A stretch of DNA of 8,942 nt. It comes from Flavobacteriia bacterium. GTDB lineage: Bacteria > Bacteroidota > Bacteroidia > Flavobacteriales > Flavobacteriaceae. The DNA lies in contig DAOUPQ010000070.1 of assembly GCA_030626085.1 (NCBI GenBank), positions 1 through 8,942 on the forward strand, written 5' to 3'. Of this stretch, positions 1 through 6,850 are shown in pieces. Each line of letters starts with the position of its first letter. Position 1 is the stretch's first letter. The notes under the pieces were generated by a model. That model was not told the origin of the DNA, searched no databases, and saw nothing but the letters and a program-made list of their open reading frames with translations. The position numbers and the translations under genes were made by a program.

Positions 1-973
1 AAGATTCTGTTAAACCAACATCCAAAGGATTTATAATCTCATAAGTTTGTCGGTTTTTAATCACTCCATCCTGATGAATACCTGAACTGTGGGCAAAAGC
101 ATTTTCACCAACTACAGCTTTATTAGGCTGAACAGATATGCCCATACTTTGTTGTACCAACTGACTTGTGCTGTGTAATAATTGAGTATTGATATTGGTA
201 TCCAAATTTAAATAAGGATGTTGTTTCATGATCATAACTACTTCTTCTAAGGCAGTATTTCCTGCACGTTCACCAATGCCATTAATCGTACATTCAATTT
301 GACGAGCTCCATTTTGAACTCCTGCAATCGAATTAGCAGTTGCTAAACCTAAATCATTATGGCAATGGCACGATAAGATTACATTTTCAATTCCTTTTAC
401 ATTTTCTTTTAAATATTTAATCTTTGCGCCGTATTCTTCGGGTAAGCAATAACCAGTAGTGTCAGGTATATTTAAAACTGTAGCACCTACTTTTATCACT
501 TCTTCGCATACTTTGGCTAAAAATTCATTATCAGTTCTGCCCGCATCTTCTGCATAAAATTCTACATCATTAACAAAAGATTTGGCATAAGCTACTGCGT
601 CTATTGCTCTTTCAATGATCTGTTCGCGTGTTGAATTGAATTTATATTTAATATGAGAATCAGATGTGCCAATTCCGGTATGAATTCTTGGTTTTACAGC
701 ATATTGTAAAGCTTGAGCTGCGGCTTCAATATCTTTTTTGTTGGCTCTAGTAAGCGCACAAACAGTAGCATTTTTTACTAATTTTGAAATTTCAACAACC
801 GAATTGTAATCTCCCGGACTTGATGCAGGAAAGCCTGCTTCAATAACATCAACGCCTAATAAATCTAAACGTTTTGCGATTACTAATTTTTGTTCAGTAT
901 TTAACTTACAACCGGGTACTTGTTCGCCGTCTCTAAGAGTTGTATCAAATATTTGAACTTTATCTTTGCTCAT
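1..973 (-). CDS. leuA: 2-isopropylmalate synthase, 3' end cut off by window edge
   Basis: Catalyses condensation of acetyl-CoA with 2-oxoisovalerate to 2-isopropylmalate, the committed step of leucine synthesis, in the cytoplasm. The minus-strand frame opens with ATG at 973-971 and stays open for 324 codons to the left edge. Visible landmarks of the HMGL-like TIM-barrel family are FDTTLRDGEQ (residues 9-18, with the metal-binding Asp and catalytic Arg), GFPASSPGD, VEFYAEDAGRT, the metal-ligand motif HCHND (203-207), NGIGERAGN (about 231-239) and AHSSGIHQDG near the cut end. The GFPASSPGD and GERAGN motifs favour LeuA over homocitrate or citramalate synthases. The family is usually about 390 residues, or 510 with the C-terminal leucine-binding regulatory domain; which form this is cannot be seen. 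It is transcribed divergently from the 1123-2661 gene. No leucine-rich leader peptide is visible in front of it. Confidence 0.95.
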   Translation of the reverse strand, partial: MSKDKVQIFDTTLRDGEQVPGCKLNTEQKLVIAKRLDLLGVDVIEAGFPASSPGDYNSVVEISKLVKNATVCALTRANKKDIEAAAQALQYAVKPRIHTGIGTSDSHIKYKFNSTREQIIERAIDAVAYAKSFVNDVEFYAEDAGRTDNEFLAKVCEEVIKVGATVLNIPDTTGYCLPEEYGAKIKYLKENVKGIENVILSCHCHNDLGLATANSIAGVQNGARQIECTINGIGERAGNTALEEVVMIMKQHPYLNLDTNINTQLLHSTSQLVQQSMGISVQPNKAVVGENAFAHSSGIHQDGVIKNRQTYEIINPLDVGLTES

Positions 974-1003
974 TTTAAATAATTTTTATCACTTTTGAAT
1001 AAT

Positions 1004-1011
1004 CAAAAATA
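1004..1011 (-). promoter_or_regulatory. Candidate -7 promoter element for leuA
   Basis: Read on the minus strand this is TATTTTTG, an exact fit to the Bacteroidota -7 consensus TAnnTTTG. It would put transcription start about 25 bases before the leuA ATG. I see no matching TTG -33 element at the usual 17-23 base spacing, and in such AT-rich DNA an 8-mer of this kind can arise by chance. Confidence 0.35.
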
Positions 1012-1122
1012 GAAATGATAGTATTATTTAATATATTGTTATTTACTTTGTTTACTATATTCAATGAATTATTGTTATATGTAATCACTTAAATAGCAGA
1101 TGTATAAATAGATTATATTACG

Positions 1123-2661
1123 ATGTCTATGGTAAAAAAAGATATACTTTTTTTGTTGATAAAGTCATTAACGAAATCAGAAAAGAGGCAATTCAAGCTT
1201 TATGCCGGCAGATTAGGCGGAAATTCTGAAAAGAATTTCATGGCATTATTTTCTGTTTTGGATAAATTGGATGACTTTGATGAATCTATTATTTTAAAAA
1301 AAACAAATATTAAAAAACAGCAATTATCAAATGCTAAAGCTCATTTATACAAGCAAATATTAATTAGTTTAAGGTTAAATCCAGCTCACCATAATATAAA
1401 AAATCAAATTAGAGAACAATTAGACTTTGCAACTATTTTGTACTATAAGGGATTACATAAACAAAGTTTGAAAATTTTGGATAAAACAAAAATTTTTGCT
1501 TTACAAAATTATGAGAATAATCTTGCTTATGAAGTTGTAGAATTAGAAAAAGTAATTGAATCACAATATATTACACGTAGTATGATTACTCGAGCTGATG
1601 ATCTGACAAGCCAGTCAGAGTTGTTGAGTAAAAAAACCGTATTGTTGAGTAAATTTTCAAATTTATCTATACAACTGTATAGTCTAATGCTAAAAAAAGG
1701 ATATGTTAGAAGTGACGAAGATTATGAAAAAATCAAACATTATTTTGAAACGAATCTACCAGTTTATAATTTAAAAGATCTAGGATATAAAGAAAAACTT
1801 TTTTTGTATAAAGCCTATTTGTGGTATAATTTTATAACTCAACAATTTGTTTCGTGTTACAGATATTCACAAAAATGGGTAGATCTATTTCATGATCAAC
1901 CGCAAATGAAACAGAATAATCCTGTTTTTTATTTAAAAGGAATTAATTATTTATTAGAATCTTTATTTTTAATACAACACAGTGTAAAGTTCAAGCAAGT
2001 ATTAAATTCGTTTAAAAATGAAATGGATAATAATAATCTTTTACTCAATGTTAATACAAAATCACTTGCTTCATTGATATATTATCAAAACAGAATTAAT
2101 TTATATTTTTTAGAAGGTCAATTCACCAAAGGCACAGAATTTATTCCTGAAGTTTTACAAGAAATAGAATCTTATAAACAGAAATTTGATGAACATCATA
2201 TAATGGTATTCTATTACAAAATTGCAAGCATGTATTTTGGGACTGATAATTATGAAGCTTGTATAACTTATTTAGGAAAAATAATTAACAACAAAGAGCT
2301 AAAAATGAGGGAAGACCTACTTTGTTTTAGTCGTATTTTAAATTTAGTTGCACATTATGAAGCAGGTTTTGATCAAGATTTAGATTATTTGATAAAATCT
2401 ACTTATAGATTTTTAATTAAAATGGATGATCTTCATATAGTTCAACGAAAAATAATTGCATTTTTAAAAGGGCTGGGGTCAATTTATCCTCACCAATTAA
2501 AAAATGCATTTATTGAACTTTACAATGAATTAAAACCTTATGAAGATCACCCATATGAGAAGCGATCATTTTTGTATCTGGATATCATTTCATGGCTAGA
2601 GTCAAAGATATACAATGAACCTGTAGAAATTATTATTCAAAAAAAATTAGCGAATAAATAA
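1123..2661 (+). CDS. Helical TPR-like protein of unknown function
   Basis: I do not recognise a characterised homologue. The 512-residue product has no signal peptide or membrane segment, so it is probably cytoplasmic. It is almost entirely predicted alpha-helix, Lys/Leu/Tyr/Asn-rich, and from about residue 95 onward shows paired amphipathic helices typical of tetratricopeptide-like repeats (for example LDFATILYYKGLHKQSLKIL and the IASMYFGTDNYEACITYLGK region). The N-terminus holds a charged block IKSLTKSEKRQFKLY (13-27) that resembles, from memory, uncharacterised Bacteroidota proteins; this is not a database result. The start at 1123 (MSMVKK) has a second in-frame ATG at 1129, and the sequence cannot separate the two. 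It sits between divergent leuA and the ilv operon, with no terminator of its own before the ilv promoter. A role as a protein-protein scaffold or regulator is only inference. Confidence 0.85.
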   Translation: MSMVKKDILFLLIKSLTKSEKRQFKLYAGRLGGNSEKNFMALFSVLDKLDDFDESIILKKTNIKKQQLSNAKAHLYKQILISLRLNPAHHNIKNQIREQLDFATILYYKGLHKQSLKILDKTKIFALQNYENNLAYEVVELEKVIESQYITRSMITRADDLTSQSELLSKKTVLLSKFSNLSIQLYSLMLKKGYVRSDEDYEKIKHYFETNLPVYNLKDLGYKEKLFLYKAYLWYNFITQQFVSCYRYSQKWVDLFHDQPQMKQNNPVFYLKGINYLLESLFLIQHSVKFKQVLNSFKNEMDNNNLLLNVNTKSLASLIYYQNRINLYFLEGQFTKGTEFIPEVLQEIESYKQKFDEHHIMVFYYKIASMYFGTDNYEACITYLGKIINNKELKMREDLLCFSRILNLVAHYEAGFDQDLDYLIKSTYRFLIKMDDLHIVQRKIIAFLKGLGSIYPHQLKNAFIELYNELKPYEDHPYEKRSFLYLDIISWLESKIYNEPVEIIIQKKLANK

Positions 2662-2676
2662 ATTTTAATATTTTTG
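2647..2676 (+). promoter_or_regulatory. Candidate promoter of the ilv leader and ilvBNC
   Basis: TATTTTTG at 2669-2676 fits the Bacteroidota -7 consensus TAnnTTTG exactly. A weak -33-like TTAG lies 18 bases upstream at 2647-2650, inside the last codons of the preceding gene. Transcription would start near 2682, giving a short 5' UTR of about 25 bases before the leader-peptide ATG at 2708. That position, directly ahead of a leader peptide and terminator, supports the call more than the -33 match does. Confidence 0.5.
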
Positions 2677-2707
2677 TTACCTAATTACATCTTTAATAGA
2701 GTTCAAA

Positions 2708-2758
2708 ATGAACAATTATAAAATATATTCAATTCTTATTTCATTATGGGGAGGTTAA
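2708..2758 (+). CDS. Putative ilv operon leader peptide (Ile/Leu-rich, 16 codons)
   Basis: ATG at 2708 opens a 16-codon frame, MNNYKIYSILISLWGG, ending at TAA 2756-2758. Five of residues 6-13 are isoleucine or leucine (I6, I9, L10, I11, L13), encoded ATA, ATT, CTT, ATT and TTA. There is no valine codon. The frame begins about 25 bases after the inferred transcription start and stops 30 bases before an intrinsic terminator, in front of the genes for Ile/Val synthesis. This matches the design of leader peptides such as IlvL of enterobacteria, where ribosome stalling at regulatory codons prevents termination. The peptide itself probably has no function beyond its translation. Its existence is inferred from codon content and architecture, since an ORF this short could occur by chance. 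Confidence 0.6.
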   Translation: MNNYKIYSILISLWGG

Positions 2759-2797
2759 GGGGCGTATATTTTATAAATATTTTGAAATACTTCCCGT
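2746..2797 (+). promoter_or_regulatory. Candidate antiterminator pairing of the ilv attenuator
   Basis: ATGGGGAG (2746-2753, spanning the last leader-peptide codons) can pair with CTTCCCGT (2790-2797) in eight contiguous pairs, two of them G-U wobbles. This pairing uses the 5' arm of the terminator stem (2789-2794), so the two structures exclude each other. A ribosome reaching the leader stop codon at 2756 would cover 2746-2753 and let the terminator form. A ribosome stalled at the Ile codons at 2723 or 2732 would leave the segment free and favour read-through. The geometry was worked out by hand and no folding energy was calculated. Confidence 0.5.
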
Positions 2798-2818
2798 TAG
2801 ATCAGGAAGTTTTTTTTT
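2789..2818 (+). terminator. Intrinsic terminator (attenuator) before ilvB
   Basis: A perfect 6-bp stem, ACTTCC (2789-2794) with GGAAGT (2805-2810), closes a 10-base loop and runs into nine consecutive T residues (2810-2818). It lies between the leader peptide and ilvB, on the coding strand, so transcription must pass it to express ilvBNC. It could also end read-through from the TPR-like gene upstream. The stem is short for an unconditional terminator, in keeping with an attenuator. Confidence 0.7.
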
Positions 2819-2983
2819 ATTTTAAACTTTGTAAATAAAAGATTATAATACTCAATAAATCAATACTTTATATTCTTTTTATGAATATTGGATATTGTAA
2901 AGAACATTAATAATAAAAAAGTTAGAAGTATGGGACTTTTTAATTTTGGAAATTCTGAAAAAAATAATAAATACATTTAGATT

Positions 2984-4717
2984 ATGGAAATTTTAGCAAA
3001 AGCCAAAAAAACAACTAAAAAAGAAAAACCTTTAAAAATTAAAGGTGCTGAAGCAGTAGTAAAGAGTTTGTTGGCTGAGGGTATTGATTTGATTTACGGA
3101 TATCCTGGTGGTGCAATTATGCCTGTATATGACGAGTTCTACAAATATCAGGATAGACTCCATCATGTACTAACACGTCATGAACAAGGAGCAATACATG
3201 CAGCTCAAGGTTATGCAAGAGTTTCGGGAAAAGTAGGTGTTGCTATCGCAACTTCAGGTCCTGGAGCAACAAATCTAATGACTGGTATTGCTGATGCGCA
3301 AATTGATTCAACACCTGTTGTTTGCATTACCGGGCAAGTTGGTTCTAATCTTTTAGGAAGTGATGCATTTCAAGAAACTGATATTGTTAGTATGTCAACT
3401 ACTGTTACCAAATGGAATTATCAAATAACAAAAGCTTCTGAAATTCCAGAAGTTTTGGCTAAGGCTTTTTATATTGCTAAATCAGGTCGCCCTGGTCCGG
3501 TTTTAATTGATATTACCAAAGATGCACAATTTGGAGAATTAGATTTTGAATATAAAAAATGTAAAAAAATAAGGAGTTATAATCCTATTCCTGAAATGGA
3601 TATAACTCAGGTTTTAGCTGCGGCTGAACTGATTAATAAAGCAAAAAAACCATTTATTATTTTTGGTCAAGGTGTTATATTGGCAAATGCCGAAGAAGAG
3701 TTAAAAGAACTGATTGAAAAGGCCGATATACCAGCAGCATCAACTTTATTAGGTTTATCAGCAATACCAACTGGACATGAATTTAATATGGGAATGGTGG
3801 GTATGCACGGACATTATGCACCTAATGTTTTAACCAATGAATGCGATGTTCTTATTGCAATTGGAATGCGTTTTGACGATCGTGTGACCGGAAATTTAGA
3901 AACTTATGCCAAACAAGCCAAAGTAATTCACTTTGATATTGATCCTTCTGAGATTGATAAAAATGTTAAAACAAATGTTGCCGTTTTAGGAACTGTTAAA
4001 AAAACTTTGGCAGCTTTAAATCCGTTGATCAACTCGAATATAAATAAGAAATGGCATCAGGAATTTAAAGATTTACGTAAGATTGAGCACGAGGTGATTA
4101 TTCATCCTGAAATAAACCCAACAAAGGAAAAATTAACAATGGGTGAAGTGATCAATGCAATAAATAAAGAAACTAAAGGAGAAGCAATTATTGTATCCGA
4201 CGTAGGTCAGAACCAAATGTTTGCCAGTAGATATGCTAATTTTAAGCAATCAAGAAGTGTTGTTACTTCAGGAGGTTTAGGAACAATGGGCTTCAGTTTA
4301 CCTGCTTCTGTAGGTGCAAAATTAGGAGCTCCCTCAAGAGAAGTTGTTGCAATAATTGGTGATGGAGGTTTTCAAATGACCATTCAGGAATTAGGTACTA
4401 TTATGCAAACAAAAATACCTGTAAAGATTGTAGTTTTAAACAATGAATTTTTAGGAATGGTAAGACAATGGCAAGAAATGTTTTTTGACAAACGTTATGC
4501 TTCTACCGTGATGACTAACCCCGATTTTGTAACAATTGTGGAGGGTTATGGTATTAAGGCAAAAAGAGTTAATAAACGTGAAAATTTATCAGTTGCTGTT
4601 TCAAAAATGATCGCTTCAAAAGATTCATATTTTTTAGAAGTTATTGTTGAAAAAGAAGGTAATGTTTTTCCAATGATACCTACAGGAGCTACAGTTTCAG
4701 ATGTTAGATTAAAATAA
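2984..4717 (+). CDS. ilvB: Acetohydroxyacid (acetolactate) synthase, large catalytic subunit
   Basis: Thiamine-diphosphate enzyme that joins two pyruvates to 2-acetolactate (valine/leucine branch) or pyruvate with 2-oxobutyrate to 2-aceto-2-hydroxybutyrate (isoleucine branch). At 577 residues it is full length for the family. Domains run in the standard order: N-terminal pyrimidine-binding domain with GYPGGAIMP (39-47) and the catalytic Glu67 in RHEQGA; a central FAD-binding domain (about 200-360); and a C-terminal ThDP domain with GDGGF at 459-463 and the paired NN at 486-487, followed by GMVRQWQ. A Lys-rich tail (residues 1-20) precedes the conserved core. ATG 2984 is the first possible in-frame start after a TAG at 2978, and the next in-frame Met is already inside the core motif. 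It is the first gene of ilvBNC, with ilvN starting seven bases after its stop. Expression is probably governed by the upstream attenuator. Confidence 0.98.
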   Translation: MEILAKAKKTTKKEKPLKIKGAEAVVKSLLAEGIDLIYGYPGGAIMPVYDEFYKYQDRLHHVLTRHEQGAIHAAQGYARVSGKVGVAIATSGPGATNLMTGIADAQIDSTPVVCITGQVGSNLLGSDAFQETDIVSMSTTVTKWNYQITKASEIPEVLAKAFYIAKSGRPGPVLIDITKDAQFGELDFEYKKCKKIRSYNPIPEMDITQVLAAAELINKAKKPFIIFGQGVILANAEEELKELIEKADIPAASTLLGLSAIPTGHEFNMGMVGMHGHYAPNVLTNECDVLIAIGMRFDDRVTGNLETYAKQAKVIHFDIDPSEIDKNVKTNVAVLGTVKKTLAALNPLINSNINKKWHQEFKDLRKIEHEVIIHPEINPTKEKLTMGEVINAINKETKGEAIIVSDVGQNQMFASRYANFKQSRSVVTSGGLGTMGFSLPASVGAKLGAPSREVVAIIGDGGFQMTIQELGTIMQTKIPVKIVVLNNEFLGMVRQWQEMFFDKRYASTVMTNPDFVTIVEGYGIKAKRVNKRENLSVAVSKMIASKDSYFLEVIVEKEGNVFPMIPTGATVSDVRLK

Positions 4718-4724
4718 ATTCAAA

Positions 4725-5249
4725 ATGAAGAAACAAATTTATACCATATCAATTTATACTGAAAATAATTTAGGATTATTAAACCGAATTTCAAGTATAT
4801 TTTTAAAAAGACATATCAATATTGAGAGTTTAACTGCATCGAGCTCAGAAATTGAAAACGTTACCAGATTAATTATTGTTGCGCATTTAACTGAAGAAAA
4901 AGTAAAGAAGGTTATTGGTCAAATTGAAAAGCAAATTGAGGTGATCAAAGCTTATTACCATACAAATGAAGAATCAATTTATATTCAATCTGCTTTGTTT
5001 AAAATTAAATCGAGCCTCCTTTTTGATGAGCGTCATATACAAAATATAATTAAAAATAGTAATGCACAAATTGTAACGGTTTCACCTGAATTTTTTGTGA
5101 TAGAAAAATCAGGAAGAAAAGAAGAAATTGAAGCTCTCTATGATGAATTACTACCGTTCGGAATTATGCAATTTGTTAGATCTGGAAGAATTTCAGTTAC
5201 AAAAGAAGAAATGAAAATTTCAGAATTATTAAGAAAACAATTAAATTAA
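4725..5249 (+). CDS. ilvN: Acetohydroxyacid synthase, small regulatory subunit
   Basis: Regulatory partner of the ilvB product; it stimulates the catalytic subunit and confers feedback inhibition, usually by valine. The 174-residue protein has an N-terminal ACT domain (about 5-78) and the typical C-terminal small-subunit domain (about 85-165, with SPEFFVIEKSG and a VRSGRISV ending). By hand alignment with E. coli IlvH, the valine-contact residues Asn11, Gly14 and Asn29 correspond here to Asn14, Gly17 and Asn32, all retained, so valine sensitivity is likely. It lies 7 bases after ilvB and 10 bases before ilvC, which indicates a single transcript. The start ATG is preceded by AAATTCAAA with no Shine-Dalgarno. 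The symbol ilvN is used because it pairs with ilvB; ilvH would be equally valid. Confidence 0.96.
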   Translation: MKKQIYTISIYTENNLGLLNRISSIFLKRHINIESLTASSSEIENVTRLIIVAHLTEEKVKKVIGQIEKQIEVIKAYYHTNEESIYIQSALFKIKSSLLFDERHIQNIIKNSNAQIVTVSPEFFVIEKSGRKEEIEALYDELLPFGIMQFVRSGRISVTKEEMKISELLRKQLN

Positions 5250-5259
5250 AAAACAAATA

Positions 5260-6735
5260 ATGACAAATTATTTTAATACACTTTCGCTAAGAGAACAATT
5301 AGCACAGCTCGGAAAATGTAGATTTATGGATTCTTCAGAGTTCAGTGATGGGGTTTCAATCTTAAAAGGGAAGAAAGTCGTAATCGTTGGTTGTGGAGCG
5401 CAAGGTTTGAATCAAGGATTAAATATGCGTGATTCAGGTTTGGATATTTCTTATACGCTTCGCGAAAGCGCTATTACAGAAAAACGCCAATCTTATAAGA
5501 AGGCAACTGAAAATGATTTTGAGGTTGGTACTTATAAAGAAATGATCCCTACTGCCGATTTGGTAATTAATTTAACACCCGATAAGCAGCATACTTCTGT
5601 AATCAATGCCGTAATGCCTTTGATGAAAAAAGACGCTACCTTATCTTATTCGCATGGATTTAATATTGTTGAAGAAGGTATGCAAGTTCGTGATGATTTA
5701 ACTGTGATCATGGTGGCTCCAAAATCACCAGGGTCTGAAGTTAGAGAAGAATATAAACGCGGATTTGGAGTGCCAACATTAATTGCAGTACATCCTGAGA
5801 ATGATCCGAAAGGCACAGGATTAGAACAAGCAAAAGCTTATGCTGTTGCTACCGGAGGGGATAAAGCAGGAGTTTTAGAATCGTCTTTTGTGGCAGAGGT
5901 AAAATCTGATCTTATGGGCGAACAAACTATATTATGTGGTGTTCTTCAAACTGGATCTATCTTGAGTTTTGATAAAATGATTGAGAAGGGAATTGAACCA
6001 GAATATGCTGCCAATTTGATACAATACGGATGGGAAACCATCACTGAGGCTTTAAAACATGGTGGAGTTACTAATATGATGGACAGACTTTCTAACCCTG
6101 CTAAAATAAAAGCGTATGAACTTTCGGAAGAATTAAAAGATATTATGCGACCATTATTCCAAAAACATATGGATGATATCATGTCTGGAGAGTTTTCTAA
6201 AACGATGATGAAAGATTGGGCTAATGATGATAAAGATCTGTTAAACTGGAGAGCTGCTACAGCTGAAACAGAATTTGAAAAAACAACAGCTACAGAACGG
6301 GAAATTCCTGAACAAGAATATTTTGACAATGGTGTTTTATTGGTTGCTTTTGTAAGATCCGGTGTAGAATTGGCTTTCGAAACGATGACTGAATCAGGAA
6401 TTATAGATGAGTCGGCTTATTATGAATCGCTCCATGAAACTCCACTTATTGCAAATACGATTGCTCGTAAGAAATTATACGAAATGAATCGAACAATTTC
6501 CGATACAGCAGAGTATGGTTGTTATTTATTTGATCATGCCTGCAAACCGCTATTGGGTGATTTTATGGAGGAGATTGATACTGATGTAATTGGGAAAAAA
6601 TATGGTAAGGAGAAAGATAACACTGTTGATAATCAAACAATAATTGCTGTTAATGAACAAATTCGTTATCATCCGGTAGAAATTATTGGTTACGAGTTAA
6701 GAGAATCGATGACTGCCATGACAAAACTTGATTAA
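5260..6735 (+). CDS. ilvC: Ketol-acid reductoisomerase, class II (long form)
   Basis: Performs the Mg-dependent alkyl migration and NAD(P)H-dependent reduction of acetohydroxy acids to 2,3-dihydroxy acids, the second common step of Ile/Val synthesis. At 491 residues it matches the long, E. coli-type enzyme rather than the short class I form of about 330-350 residues, and it aligns with E. coli IlvC almost without gaps through residue ~400. The Rossmann motif is GCGAQG (44-49). Conserved catalytic residues are His132, Asp217, Glu221, Glu389 and Glu393 (four metal ligands, the last two in YESLHE). In the cofactor loop Arg68, Lys75 and Arg76 are kept, but E. coli Lys69 is Glu69; the Arg residues still suggest NADPH. 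The last ~70 residues diverge more. It is the last gene of the operon and is followed by a strong terminator. No dihydroxy-acid dehydratase gene follows. Confidence 0.98.
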   Translation: MTNYFNTLSLREQLAQLGKCRFMDSSEFSDGVSILKGKKVVIVGCGAQGLNQGLNMRDSGLDISYTLRESAITEKRQSYKKATENDFEVGTYKEMIPTADLVINLTPDKQHTSVINAVMPLMKKDATLSYSHGFNIVEEGMQVRDDLTVIMVAPKSPGSEVREEYKRGFGVPTLIAVHPENDPKGTGLEQAKAYAVATGGDKAGVLESSFVAEVKSDLMGEQTILCGVLQTGSILSFDKMIEKGIEPEYAANLIQYGWETITEALKHGGVTNMMDRLSNPAKIKAYELSEELKDIMRPLFQKHMDDIMSGEFSKTMMKDWANDDKDLLNWRAATAETEFEKTTATEREIPEQEYFDNGVLLVAFVRSGVELAFETMTESGIIDESAYYESLHETPLIANTIARKKLYEMNRTISDTAEYGCYLFDHACKPLLGDFMEEIDTDVIGKKYGKEKDNTVDNQTIIAVNEQIRYHPVEIIGYELRESMTAMTKLD

Positions 6736-6777
6736 TATTGAAATAGATATAATCAAATAATAATAATTATATTGCTT

Positions 6778-6814
6778 CCATCGGTTTCTAAATTTTGATA
6801 CCGATGGTTTTTTT
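6778..6814 (+). terminator. Intrinsic terminator of the ilvBNC operon
   Basis: A perfect 8-bp GC-containing stem, CCATCGGT (6778-6785) with ACCGATGG (6800-6807), encloses a 14-base loop and is followed by seven T residues (6808-6814). It begins 43 bases after the ilvC stop and separates the operon from the porin gene downstream. Confidence 0.9.
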
Positions 6815-6815
6815 A

Positions 6816-6846
6816 TTGTAAAACTGCTGCTTAAGTTGTATTTTTG
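6816..6846 (+). promoter_or_regulatory. Candidate promoter of the porin gene
   Basis: TTG at 6816-6818 and TATTTTTG at 6839-6846 are 20 bases apart, a full match to the Bacteroidota pattern TTG-N(17-23)-TAnnTTTG. It follows directly on the ilv terminator. Transcription would begin around 6851-6853, essentially on the ATG chosen for the porin, so either that mRNA is leaderless or the true promoter or start lies elsewhere. Confidence 0.55.
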
Positions 6847-6850
6847 GTTT

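Larger units (their letters stand above)
2662..2983 (+). other. Gene-free ilv leader region (322 bases)
   Basis: This stretch lies between the TPR-like gene and ilvB. Its left part holds the end of a candidate promoter, a 16-codon leader peptide, a G-rich segment and an intrinsic terminator, each listed separately. The remaining 165 bases after the terminator (2819-2983) are very AT-rich and show no promoter I would defend and no stable hairpin. A second small in-frame ORF (2930-2980, product MGLFNFGNSEKNNKYI) ends three bases before the ilvB ATG; there is no independent evidence that it is translated. Confidence 0.7.

Noticed and set aside
974..1122. Leader-peptide attenuator for leuA on the minus strand
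   Set aside because: No short Leu-rich ORF and no hairpin followed by a T run could be found between the candidate promoter and the leuA ATG.
1621..1654. Short direct repeat TTGTTGAGTAAA within the TPR-like gene
   Set aside because: It is a 12-base coincidence in coding sequence (two LLSK segments) with no further copies and no sign of a mobile or regulatory element.
2748..2764. GGGGAGG...GGGGCG as a Shine-Dalgarno or G-quadruplex element
   Set aside because: No suitably placed start codon follows within normal spacing, the other genes here show no Shine-Dalgarno, and only two G-runs of four are present. Pairing with the terminator arm explains the first run better.
5946..6329. 127-codon open frame on the minus strand
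   Set aside because: It lies wholly inside ilvC, which is conserved throughout this part; the predicted peptide has no recognisable features and is a shadow frame.
6836..6850. TTG at 6836 as the porin start
   Set aside because: The TTG lies before the candidate -7 element (6839-6846) and would add only MYFWF to an already long signal peptide; ATG 6851 is a better start.
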